The notes beneath the pieces were generated by a model, which was not told the DNA's origin, searched no databases, and saw only the letters and a program-made list of their open reading frames with translations. From Dillenia suffruticosa (lineage: Eukaryota; Streptophyta; Magnoliopsida; Dilleniales; Dilleniaceae): DNA of 64,000 nt. Of the stretch, positions 22,061 to 33,600 are shown one piece after another (within the stretch, counting starts at the first letter, position 1; each line of letters opens with the position of its first letter). A program made the translations under genes and the position numbers. The stretch lies in NCBI GenBank assembly GCA_033439265.1, contig JAVTVX010000012.1, positions 2,159,001 to 2,223,000 of the forward strand, in the 5' to 3' direction.

Positions 22061-24759
22061 TTATCTAGATGTCATCGAGCTATCTAACTGAAGCATATTT
22101 CCTCGTGCCTCCGAATACGGCCTAATGAAAGTTCGCCTCCACCAAATCTCAAAGGCTCTCTGAAGATTTGGACAATTATCTCCAGCCTTCAAAAAGCAGC
22201 CTAACCAAGCAAGCAGAATAGTCTGCTGCTCCTCTAGAGGCAATGTTAGGATCGTCCTGCCAATTCCTTCTTCCACGACTTTGCGGTCAAATGATCTAGA
22301 ACCATGTAGTAACCAACTGTAGTCATCAATTAGTGGCTGTAACCACGTTTTTAACAACATATGACGGGTGTCTTTTAATGGTAGCAGTTCCCCTCTTCCT
22401 ATTCCCACAAAAAGCCTCGCTGTAATGCAACTAACAAGATGGCGAGACACAATAGGGAGCTTTTTGTGCAGAGACGCCAACTCTTGATGGCTAGACCAGA
22501 GAACAGCAAACTCATCAGCTGCCTGTCTCTCGATCAAAATCTCAAGCAACCATAAGAGGTTATCTGCCTCCAATATGATCTGCTTCAACACAGGCCCTTT
22601 ATCATCCAGAGGCTTATCATTGAACTCAGGTTCAGCAGCCACCGTGAACATACCCAGCAGTGAATTTAAGCATCTTTTGCATGAAATGTAGATAGTATTG
22701 TTGCATATATCCATAGTGCTTGCAGAGCTTGGAAGATTGTTATTCTCCCGAAGGAGCTTCAGGACTATAGATTTCATCTCACGTCGACCTCTCTCCTCAT
22801 TACTCTTGAGAACCAGTTCCATTATATTGGAAAGTGTGTCCTTATGATGGTTGGAAGCCTCAGAAGCAACTCGTTTTAGTACCGGGCTTACTACAATTCC
22901 CTCACCCTGGAGGCGTAAAATGGAAGACACAACCTTTTCTTCCTCTTCTTCATCAAACCATGGGACTGCTTCCAAATACTCCAAACATGTCCGTATGCAC
23001 GAGTTGAAGCCCAGTGCTTCAGCAACCTGCAACCAATTTGTTAGTGTAAGGTTGTGAATCATGAAGATGAAGATCACAGAAGCACAACTGCCCATAAGAA
23101 GAGACAAAAGATGAATGTATGGAAGAACAATTCAAATGAAACAGAAATAGTCCATCTAGTTCGAAGTCAGTTACAACTAGTGGGAGACAGTAGAAGTACA
23201 CTCTGCTTCTGATATCCTCATTATCAGTCTAGACTAAACTCTTATATCAGTTAACCGTTTGTGTTCACCTTTCTAAAAGTTGCCCATATTGCTGCTTGAT
23301 GATAAGATGTGTGTGAAGTCTAAATTTCTTCAAAGTGAAGGCCTCATGCAGCAATGTACATGTTCACAAGTTATGATTATGCAGGAGCCCTGCTGGTAGA
23401 GCGAGGGGGGGGAGAGAGAGAGAGAGAGAGAAAGAGCTGGGAGAGTGATGGGAAGCAATTTATCTTCATGAAACTAATACCAATAGTTTCACCATTGACA
23501 TAACATATATGATTCTGTTTGAACATGCAGTGAGAAATACAGGAACACCGAATAAGAGAGTAAGTTATTCAAAATACAGTGAGAAATACAGGAACATGCA
23601 GTGACTTATTACATGGTAAACTATCTTGAATTCATACTTGGTATCTTATCCCTTTGCAGAGGCCGGCCTCAATCATGGAGAAAAGAGGATGGCATGGGAT
23701 AAAAGGTGCTGCTACCCTTTAATTTACACCCATCAATACCAGAATACTGGATATTTTTATGTTCCTTCCAGATTTTATTAAGCAATTTAAACATTGGATT
23801 ATCAACTATTATCTATGCATATCTTCTCAAATCTGCTTATACATGTCTATCCAGGATCATCACAACTATTTTTTCCTTTTATAACTCATAAAGACTGGCA
23901 GCAGATTCAAATTTCTTTCTGGGGTTTAACATACAATCAATGTTGATGGAGACAAAGCACACAACTAGCTCCTGAAATTTGGCACGGGAATGCATGAACA
24001 AGTTCAGAGGTCTCTTTCTTGGCTCAAACTATCACAGTGAACAAAAGAGCAGCACGATAGTAGTACTAAAGCCAAATTACATATAGATTGAGAAATGATG
24101 GAATGAAAGGTATATTATCATACCTTCAAAATGCGGAGCACCCGTGAAACATTTTGCTTGATCAATTTTTGCTTCATATCTTTGTAGTACATGAGCCCAA
24201 CAGTTTCAACATAGAATTCCACATCCTCACAGTCATCAATTCCGATACAAGATAGATCAGGCTGCTCTTCAGAAAGCTTATTAGCAAAAAAACTGCTCTT
24301 CTCCTTTAGAACACTCTTGTGAACACCCAACTTCACCGAAAAACCTTGCTTACCATTTAAAATTACTTTAAGATCACTTGTTCCGGGCTCACCAAACTCA
24401 ATGGCAACCTTTCTTGGCAAATTCTCTGCCTTAGGTCTCACCGTTCTTTCACTGCCGATAGATGCACTAAGGCCCAATGTATCGTTATTGAAGCATCTTT
24501 GATCATTTGAAAGAACTTCAGCTCTTGATTGGGGGGATGTTGGTTTTTTCTCATTTAAAGGGGTCAGTTTTTTCTGTACCGATGATTTTGGAGGTGGAGG
24601 TGAGGATTTTGGCTTGTTTAGGGGATTTTGAGCTTTGAGGGTCTTTTGAAACACAACAGGAGAGGGACAACACCAAAATCCCTCAGGTGTAACAGCAATC
24701 GGAACATTTCTAATCTTGGTTTGGCCTTGTTGTACCTTTGTAAGCCTAATCTCAGCCAT
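22061..24759 (-). CDS. BTB/POZ domain protein (At3g50780-like)
   Basis: Two exons, 24124-24759 and 22061-23026, joined in phase 0 (GAAG|GTATGA ... TTGCAG|GTTGCT), giving 533 aa. The N-terminus has a conserved block with IRNVPIAVTPEGFWCCPSP, then a Pro/Lys-rich linker. A BTB/POZ fold follows at about residues 115-212 (DLKVILNGKQ, FSVKLGVHKSVL, SSFFANKL). The C-terminal two thirds are helical and continue in plant-specific family fashion (LEYLEAVPWFDEEEEEKV; WLGCFLKAGDNCPNLQRAFE). Plant BTB proteins of this group are thought to be adaptors for CUL3 ubiquitin ligases, which is family inference and not visible here. The reading frame is clean. The start is the first ATG after upstream stops and carries the conserved N-terminal block. 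Confidence 0.9.
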
Positions 24760-25623
24760 GCTTAATAAAAAACGGCAAAAACTAGTTAAGAGATGACATT
24801 CACAATGAAAACAACTTCCATTTTCTCAAACAATTCCTTATTAACAGAACATGGCTTTACAAGTTGAAACCTAGTATTGGCAAGTTGAAACCTAGTATTG
24901 GCTCTAGTTCAACAAAATCTTGGCCCAAGATTGCATTTGAACAGACAATTGAAAATCCTAGACCCACTTCCCCAATTTGAATTTGGAACCCCTAATTCAA
25001 GAACCTAGTCAGGGAAGGATAAATAGCAAGTAAAATCCTAAACTTCAGCGAACTCATAAAACAAGAACCACAGAAAAATGCAAATTCAAGGAGACCAGGT
25101 CAAATTCTCTACAACGCCTTATCAAAAACCCACAAAGATTCACGACTACAATATGTGACCTCTGGGTTCTTGTCTAAAATGCAAAATTACTGGAACCACA
25201 AAACGTGTCTTGTCTAAATACCCAAAAATTACAACCTAGAAAAATCCAAATCTTAAAAAAAAAAAATAAATAAAACCAAGAACTCACCGACACCTGAAAT
25301 GCAGAAACCATGTATTTAATTGCTAATTCTCGGCAGCACGAGTGGTCTCATTTCACATCATTGAATAGGGCTCGAGTGTGCCAAGCATCAAGGAGACCAC
25401 AGACCATAAATTTGCAGAAAAGAAATGATTGCAAATTCTCTTTAAATTTGTAAAGCAAAAAACAACTCGATACAATACACCAAAAAGTAAAAGTGGGTTT
25501 TTTATGGGGTTGTGTGTATTAGAGAGAGAGAGAGTGTGTGTGTGTGTGTGTTTGTGTGTGCGCGCTTTTTGATTTCTTTGTTCTTTTTTTTTTTCTTTTT
25601 GTGGGTCTCTTGAAGAGCTCGGC

Positions 25624-25662
<39 letters not shown>
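24760..25662 (-). promoter_or_regulatory. 5' leader of the BTB gene with probable UTR intron
   Basis: A strong donor (TCG|GTGAGTT, exon ending at 25288) and an acceptor (cttaactag at 24782-24783) suggest a leader intron at about 24782-25287. The upstream leader exon contains a (GA)n run on the coding strand (plus 25630-25663) and a CA/GT-rich stretch at about 25515-25563. Transcription start unknown. Confidence 0.45.
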
Positions 25663-25663
<1 letters not shown>

Positions 25664-25666
<3 letters not shown>

Positions 25667-26647
25667 CAACAGTGAAGATTCAAATGAGGCACGCCTAAAA
25701 ATGTTCCCTTTCTGCTTTTAATTTTTGCTGTGATGCGTTTATAATACCGTTGGAGATTACCTGGTCCAAAAAAAACACTGTCGTTTTCATCTTGTGCTTA
25801 CACATTAAATGACATTTATACCCTCACTCTTTTTCTCAAATTTCACTGCACCGAGTGATGTGTCGAGTGTCGCAGGGGCACTTTGAGGAAAATGATGACA
25901 GTTTTCAAAGTTCGGTTAAGAGAGAGAAAGTAATGGACAAAGGATGGAACAGCTTTTACATTCCCTATGAATACAACTTGCAATCTTAGCTCTTCCAATT
26001 TAACATCGGTTTTGTAATCTTAGAGATAAACTCGAGAAATTGCTCCGAAATTTATATTATAAAATTAAATTAAATAAAAAATTTAAAATTATATAATATA
26101 TAATATTTCTTTTCAATTTTTTTTAAAATAATGGACTTAAAGAAAGAGGGATTGTAATGGCCATATTTCTTTTCAAATTTCAAAAGAGCTGCGTCTCTCT
26201 TCTCTTCGCCTGTATTTTTGCTTCTTTCTTTTTCTTATTATTTGCCATGTATGTGAATATATTTATATATATGTATGTATGTATATATATATCTATATGA
26301 CATTTATGTACGAGAAGAAGGGGAAATGTTCAAGTAGGGTTGCAGTCTTTTGACTGAGCCTTTTCTTTTCCTTTTAACCATCATGAATCAAAGTGCTCCA
26401 AGTGCGCAAAATAGAGGTGTGTTGGGGTGCCATAATAGAGCAGAGAAATGATGCTTCCATGGAAAGGAGGAGACACATTCCAATCATCAAGGACACCCAA
26501 AAGAAGAAAACCCCATCACCAAACTGCAAATGGCCTGGCTGTAAAATTGGCCCACTTGAGTATATTCATCGATCTCTTCTCACGTGCCTGGATCCTGGAC
26601 TTGTGCAACTTCTAAGGGTTGAATGATGAAAACATCCTCCTCTTGTA
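25664..26647. other. intergenic region without recognised genes
   Basis: AT-rich with a TATG/TATA tract at about 26255-26300. The stretch 26366-26626 has more balanced composition and an open frame, but no family resemblance was recognised. The last eight bases (26640-26647) are the left target duplication of the following MITE. Confidence 0.5.
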
Positions 26648-27096
26648 CAGGGGTGTTATGACACCCGGGTCGAGCTCGGGTATCATAATACCCGAGCTCG
26701 AGCTCGATGTACTTTAGGTGAGCTTGAGCTCGCCGAGTTTGTATTTTTCGAGCTCGAAGTGTCGTCGGGTGTCATCGGGTAGTGTCGTCGGGTAGTATCA
26801 TTAGGTGATATAAATAATATATTTAAAAAATATACCTAAAAATATAATTTTATATATAATTTTTAAAAAATATATAAATATAATTATATATAAAATTTAT
26901 TTTTAAAAAAATTAAAATATTTCGGGTAGCTCGTCGAGCCTTCGAGCTCAACACAGTTGGGTTGGAGCTCGAACTCGATACCCAGCTACCCGAGCCCGAG
27001 CTCGGCTCGAACTCGGTTTGACCGAGCCCGGGCTCGAGATTTGACCGGGTAGTGTCACGGGTACCCGTGACACTACCCGGTGTCATTAACACCCCA
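26648..27096. mobile_element. hAT-type MITE with 8-bp target site duplication
   Basis: The left end is CAGGGGTGTTATGACACC and the right end GGTGTCATTAACACCCCA, so the termini are inverted repeats of about 18 bp. The 8-bp direct repeat ctcttgta flanks the element at 26640-26647 and 27097-27104. An 8-bp duplication and CAGGG-type ends are typical of hAT elements. Both arms are rich in G+C and carry repeated CTCGAGCTCG and ACCCGAGCTCG words that can fold back; the core at about 26811-26925 is almost pure A/T. No transposase. Confidence 0.75.
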
Positions 27097-27476
27097 CTCT
27101 TGTACGTGCCATTAGCACCTCTTTAAAAGAATGCAATAACTAAAATAACTAAATTTAATAAGTGCGTAAGAAGAGAATATAATAGAGGACTTGGATATTG
27201 CTTTGAGACCAAGGGAAGAAAGAATGAGGATTTTGAGACAATATTGAGTGTCAAATCTAGAGAGATCAGTTATCTTATAATTTAAGCAACAGCTTGGTGA
27301 TTATTATTATTATTATTATTTCACATGCCCATCATGGAACTTAGTGAGATATCCTCAAATTTTGTTTTGGGACAGCAAATCACTGTACTTCTAGACAGGA
27401 ACCTTATCTGTATTTAACAGATAACAAAAAGGAAATCCAATGTTTTGGCTCACTATGAACTATAAACCTGATTTTT

Positions 27477-27575
27477 TTTTTTTTTTTAGTAGTGAGGTTT
27501 GAACCCGAGTCTATTATAAGGGGAGGGGGATTGATGCCTCCGAAGCTAAAGCTCATTGGCATTAACCTGGTTTCT
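27477..27575 (-). mobile_element. tRNA-derived SINE fragment with poly(A) tail
   Basis: On the minus strand: aatgccaatgagctttagct (A-box region), a C-rich segment, then cgggttcaaacctc (B box), followed within ten bases by a run of A (plus-strand T run at 27473-27487). This order, with about 40 bases between boxes, is typical of plant tRNA-derived SINEs. The 3' body is missing or very short. Confidence 0.55.
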
Positions 27576-28650
27576 GCATATGGTGTACAATGTGTTTTGC
27601 CATAAGTTGCCATGTAGGGTTCCACAGCTTTGCCTAAACATAATTCCATCATTATCACACTAAGATATGGATCTCCACATGTGGTCTGTGTCTATATCCA
27701 TGTTGCTTGCCAATTTTTTGTGGGCCGTTGCAACTCGTAATGCACTTATCTTGTGCTCCCAAAATCCAAGACAAACAAAAGTGATGACAATGCTAAAGAG
27801 AAAGCTTGTAAATATAGTTTCTGTAGAAATGGCAGTCCAAAAATAAATAAATACATAATTTTGTAGTTTCTCTTCTCCATAATTCAAATTTTATGGGATG
27901 GGGTGAAGAACTTTACGTATTTGTTTCCGTTCATTTTTTTTTCTGGTAGGATGATTAGCATAAATTGTAGTTAATCTTATCAAAAAATGGTAGGTTATGA
28001 AGGGTTGTGCATAAAACATTGTAAAAGTAGAAATTGCCATCTCAATAAAAGAAAATGTCATGAGTATTTTTCTCTAGACAAATAGCTTGCTTGCCGTTGA
28101 ATAAATCAAGGGTAACCCAAAAGAGAGGATCCATAAGGTACCCATCAAGCTATGCTGCATATGACAATAATAATGGACAACATTTCACAATAATCATGAC
28201 CACAAGCTTTAGAGTATTCTGAGTTGAAAGTGTAGGGTATGCTGCTTAGTCAAATAATTGGTTAAGGAACAAAAGATTAAGGGGAATCAAACAAGTAAAC
28301 ATGCAAACAATCTAACAAAAAGAATAAAAATAGAACATCTCATTTGTTTGCCTCTTGCTTAAATGTTTCACAGTACATTATTGAAGAATTCAATAACATG
28401 GTCTTATCCTTAAATGAGAGTGATTTGTCTTAGGGTAATCTTCAGCCACCGTTCTGCAATTCAACACATATAAATCAAAGAATTAAAAACAAATAGTTGA
28501 TACCCTTTGGATTTTTCACATAAAATATTACAAAATTTCAACTTGAAGAAGCTGTTGACTATGAAATTCTATTCCCCTTTAGATTATGTTAGATCCCAAA
28601 CTTAAAGCTCTATCCATCAATCACTAAGAAAAGAAAAAACCCGTAGAAAA
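27576..28650. other. intergenic region upstream of the TMEM220-like gene
   Basis: No coding exon recognised. The leader of the TMEM220-like gene must end at 28650; its start is unknown. Confidence 0.5.
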
Positions 28651-28746
28651 ATGGATGCAAAGCCTTCGAGGCTGTTTACTTTCTGCTCACTATTAATGGC
28701 TCTAATCTTTGCATACTCTACATCAGTTCAATTCAATGATTCAGGT

Positions 28747-28785
<39 letters not shown>

Positions 28786-29346
28786 GCTTGAGATCCACAA
28801 CTGACTGACCATAGGGATATTCTGGTTTTGTTTAGATTGGTATTTTTGGATCCCTTTCTATGCCTCAGCCTCTGTTGTTCATCTTGTGAACATGCTCTAC
28901 AAATTTGATTGCAGACCCACGAAACCGATTGCAAAACTAGCACTATGTCTTGGGATATTCTTGTTCACTAAGGTTGTGCTTGAAGATTTTGTGAATGGAA
29001 TAGCTGGGTTTTGGTCATTGGATTTGAGAGAGAGAGTCGTGAGAGAGAAAATTGGAAGTGGGTTGGTTGTCATTTCCATGCTTCTGCATTTGGAAGCCTT
29101 ATCAATCGCCAAGGAGTCAACGAAGGGGAACAAACCTAAATTCCCCATACACGTGGAATTTGGTGAGATTGATTACCACTCGATGAATTTTTATCTTGAA
29201 ATTTGAAAATCTAAGGCATTATTTGACTGGCCCATGCGATGATTTTTTGTGATTAAAATGAAACAGGGATGTTACTGTTGGTGGTCTTCACTTATGGCAT
29301 CTCAATTTTCTTCTTCAAGTTTCAGCATAAACAAATGAAGTTCTAA
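28651..29346 (+). CDS. TMEM220-family transmembrane protein
   Basis: Three exons, 28651-28744, 28836-29162 and 29267-29346, give 166 aa. The first join restores VQFNDSDWYFWIPFY, matching the conserved VQ-ND--D-W motif of TMEM220 proteins. Hydrophobic segments lie at about residues 8-27, 33-50, 60-78, 97-112 and 140-158, so the protein is probably an integral membrane protein with five helices. The biochemical role of the family in plants is unknown. The first intron is only 91 nt, and a (CT)n run fills the part after its donor. ATG at 28651 is the first in a clean frame, and the protein begins with a Lys/Arg stretch before helix 1, as expected. Confidence 0.85.
28749..28782 (+). repeat. (CT)n tract filling a 91-nt intron
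   Basis: The CT run begins about five bases after the donor GTTCTT of TMEM220-like intron 1 and takes up more than a third of that intron. Confidence 0.9.
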
Positions 29347-30659
29347 CTCAAGACTGTGAGCAATGGAACCTTCATCAATGCCCATGAAAAATAATGTAGA
29401 ACGTGTGTCTTCTGAGGCGAAACCTTCTACAGTTTTTTATACGTAAAACTTACGGGGAGCCTGTTAAGTGAACCTAATCCAAATAAGTGTTTTTCCTTTT
29501 TATTGGATAACCACACAACGTAAACCAAAAAATGTACGAGGGCACGGATGGCTCCTTAATCGTGCCAGATATGGTTTTAAAGAAGCAATTTTCATTCATT
29601 CTAGGCAGACGGATACGAGAGAGTAGTAGAATTATTAATCATGAGAGTAATGTGTGACAACCGATGATTCATTCAAATTTGATATTTTGTTTTTTCATTT
29701 AATATTGGGATCTATTATAGACTGGTCATGCATATATGACCTTGAATGCAATTTCCCTAAATATTCGTTCCCTAGTAACAATGTGCCAGCTACCTCTATA
29801 GAGAAGTTAACTTCTGTGCTGACCACCTAGCCTGGTTGGGGCAACCTAGCATTGCTGGGGTCGTGCTTAGCGAGCCTCCCCCAACTAATCTTCATTTCCT
29901 TTGCGAAGATAAAATCGGTGTAGAAAGGATTAAGGGCCACGTAACTGCCATGAGCTAGTTTTGTAGGCCTTGACAGTTCCTGTTCCAGCCTGGTTCTGTG
30001 TTTCTTCTTTCTTCGTTTTTTCTTTGTTATCTCGTTTATCACCAAAAAAATACAATATGCCAGGGGAAACCAACTCTCATTTTATCGTTCAGATGCCAAA
30101 AAGAATTTGCATTACTTGAAAATAACGGCAAGTGCTACGGCAGAGATGTCACCACCATGGCAAAATGAATTTCTCTGAAACATGGACAACAAAGACTTCC
30201 TCTCTACACCACTACCCAGAAATTTCTCTTAACCAGCCTCTTCCTGATTGAGGGAAAAAAGGAATTACAAGCAATGGAATAAAAAATGGAGAACACAAGA
30301 ATTCTAGAAACATCTGGCTGACCTAAAGGCTAACTTTTCTACAGAGTTCCACCGTCCCCCAGAAGATGCATTTAGGTGTTAGCTGTGACTACTAGTTGGG
30401 AAAGCCAAATCTTTTGGGCAAGCACCAGGCATAAGCCTTGAGCTCTGCAGCAGTCTGCCATGCTGATGAAAGATATCACTTATGGATGCTCCAGAGTCTA
30501 GACATGATGTCAAATGTGATAAGAATACCAAAATTCACCTGCTGACAGGTTCAAAGGAGAGCCCTTCTTTAAAGATCCATGCCTCCAATGACAAAAATTT
30601 CTTCCAAAGCATCTCCAATATGTCTTTTCAGGACGCTTCATAGATTATACATGAAAAAT
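29347..30659. other. region between two convergent genes
   Basis: Holds the 3' UTRs of the TMEM220-like gene (+) and the SUVR5-like gene (-). No further coding exon recognised. Confidence 0.55.
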
Positions 30660-33600
30660 TTAGCAGACTCGGCCACGACAGTTGGGCGCTCCACAGAAGC
30701 AAGGAAATCCCTCGCCAGGCAATGGCTCATACCGGTAATCAAAAGTCAGTTCTTCACCCATAGAAACCTACCCACAATTTTAAGATGTGAGAATACAAGA
30801 GACAAGATTAGACTACTATTTAGGAGCTTCCACTTCTATTAATGGCAGAAAGTACACCAAGTGGCAAATGGGAGTTTTTTATCAACAAAAGGCTAAACCC
30901 CTGCTACATGCTGGCCTTATGCCTTCAATGATGAAGGGACATTATCTTACACTAGTGGCCAATGATAGACCACAGGATTTATTTGTTCATCCCTACCCGA
31001 GAGCCTTGCAGTGCAAGAAATTAAATGAAATATAAGTGGAGTCGCCCTTACATCTTGACCTGCATAAAGACCAATATGTGCTAGTTGACAATCCATGCTT
31101 TCCACAAGAACCTGGAAGTTTATGAGGTTGGGAGAGCAGCTGCAAGAATCAAAAGTGGTCAAGAACAAAACAAGAAGCGCTGAGTACTGCATAAGAATGG
31201 CTATCCAAAAGGAAAGGGTAAACACATATTAAGCAATATTCATTTGCAGCTGGACTTCTCAAGACTACTGCCATATAACTTCCTCCTTTTAAGTAACTAG
31301 ATTCACACATCTTGTTAATCTGTGATCATTACAGGTTTCTATACAGCTTCAAGATATAACAATGAAAAACATGATTTAAGGCGTTTGCCTCACTAATCCG
31401 CTGACTAACATCTATCAAGAACTCCATCCTTTCTTTGCAAGAAGAAAGGTTTGACACTCCTCCAAGCTATAACACTTGAAATTTGTACACTTCACTTTTG
31501 GACACTGGTCTCTCATAAGACATCATCCAAATGACTTGGTGTAAATGTTCACGGCTAGAAATAACAGAGGATTCTCACTTTCTAGCTCCTTTTAATTACA
31601 ATCATACAGCAGCTTCAACCATTGTATTCAAATGGTTGGCTCACTATTTTCCATCTCACCATTCTATGCCTTTTCCATTAGAATGTAATCATTTACAGAC
31701 AAACAGACAGAAAAGGAGAGAAACAAATAGAACTATATAACCCAATCACAAAATTATCCAAAGCAAAAAAATGGGGAAGCCTAATTGATTTCAGTTTACA
31801 AATTATCCTATTGTGAAAATAACAGAACTCGAAGGATAGGAGACTACAGCTCAGCAATGTAAGAATCGTAAGTTTAATGAGCCAGTAATACAGAAAAACC
31901 CGAAGCAGGGCTGAAAAGTGTCACGCCTTACCTGTGATTGATGAACCGTGAGACATTTCCATATTGGGTGGCATCTATTACATGTAGTGACTGTCCTTCA
32001 ATTAATCTACTCATATCATTGACATGAGCACCAACATCAAACTGATAGCTGCAACCCTCTTTATCATATCTGAAAATCCAAACCAAAGAGTTAATCAGAT
32101 GAATAAAAGGTTCAACCACATAAATTACAAAGCAGAAAAACTTAATGCTGGAAAGAATCCAAGTACCTATTGTATCTCTTGTTAGCTTCCTCCTTTTCTA
32201 AGACCTCCCCAATGTACTCACATATGAATGTACCTCGAGGGATCCTTTCACCGGCTCGAACTGCCCAACCCTGTATTCAAGTTTGTAAGAACTTGTGTTA
32301 AAGCTATTGAAGTTAACACAATCTTTTAAAGCATTACCTTTTTCTCCGTCCTGAAAACTTCCAATTTCACACGAATACCATTTTGCAAAACCCTATTCTT
32401 GCATGTTCTACTGCAGCCACACAAGAAATTGCACTCATATACTAGGTAACCCTCCTGCATAGACAGCAACACCAAATAGGAACTTAGTAATAATGACTTG
32501 AGAAAGAGAGACATGGAAAGACAGAGAGAGAGTTAACAAGTGAAACTCCTCAGATGCTAACTGCAGATCACAAGTTTACAAGTTTAGAATATAGCAGCAC
32601 AGGAGGGCGTTTGCAGCAAGGACTTTCTCAAACCATTACTCAAACAATAACATGCTTCTTATGCAAATTAATTTTATAGTTTGAAAGGTTCCATTAAATG
32701 GCATAACGTAACAAAAATAGTGTTGCCTGACACTGCACTGCACATCTATAAAAGCATCCCACTGTATCCAGACCGTTCAGCTATGGGAAGAACATAAACC
32801 AAGCAATGAAGAAATTTTCTCACTTTCCAGCAAAGAAGATCTCAAATAAAACCATTACACCAGGTAACATGTAGAAATTAGTTTGTCTTTGTCATAAGAT
32901 ATCAGATTACCTCCAAGATGATGCGACCTCTGTCATCATATGGAAATCTGCCTCGCATGGATCTGCCATAAATATCTTTTGCGTCCTCATAGTCATTATC
33001 AAATAGGTACACATGATCACATTGCTCAGGAGAGCAAACCAAATGAGAGCAAGAACATCCCAGTTGCAAAGCCTGCATCAGAAAATCCATGAAAAGAGGG
33101 GCACAATTAATTATGTAGATGTTATTAGTTTGATGTGATACATGCCCTGTGGCTCATGCAATGAACAGACACAATTTTTCGAAGCAAGGGTTGCAGGGGG
33201 GGAAAAAAGACAAAAAAAAGGCAGAAAGTTTGGTGCCATGAGGAAGTAGACAGCACCGAAACAGCTTCTGGAATTTTTCCACTTTCTTTCGTTCGTTCTT
33301 TATTTAATTTTTCAATTGAACAGGAATTTAATATGCCACTAAACCTGACGTGCTCCGATCAAGAGACATGCATATCCAGCAAGCAAAGAAAAGATAAGAG
33401 AAAAGAGTGACTAATGTACTCTTGTCTTTCCAAAATACTAAATACATAAGCATCCAGATTACAGAGCATAAAAAAGCCAAAGGCAACACAACAAGAAGGT
33501 ACCTCAGTTTCCAGACCAGTGGATTGATCAAGCAACGGTTTTTGAATATAGGTAAAGCTCTCCCAAGGCATCGGACATCTAGTATTTTGGCCTTCAGAAC

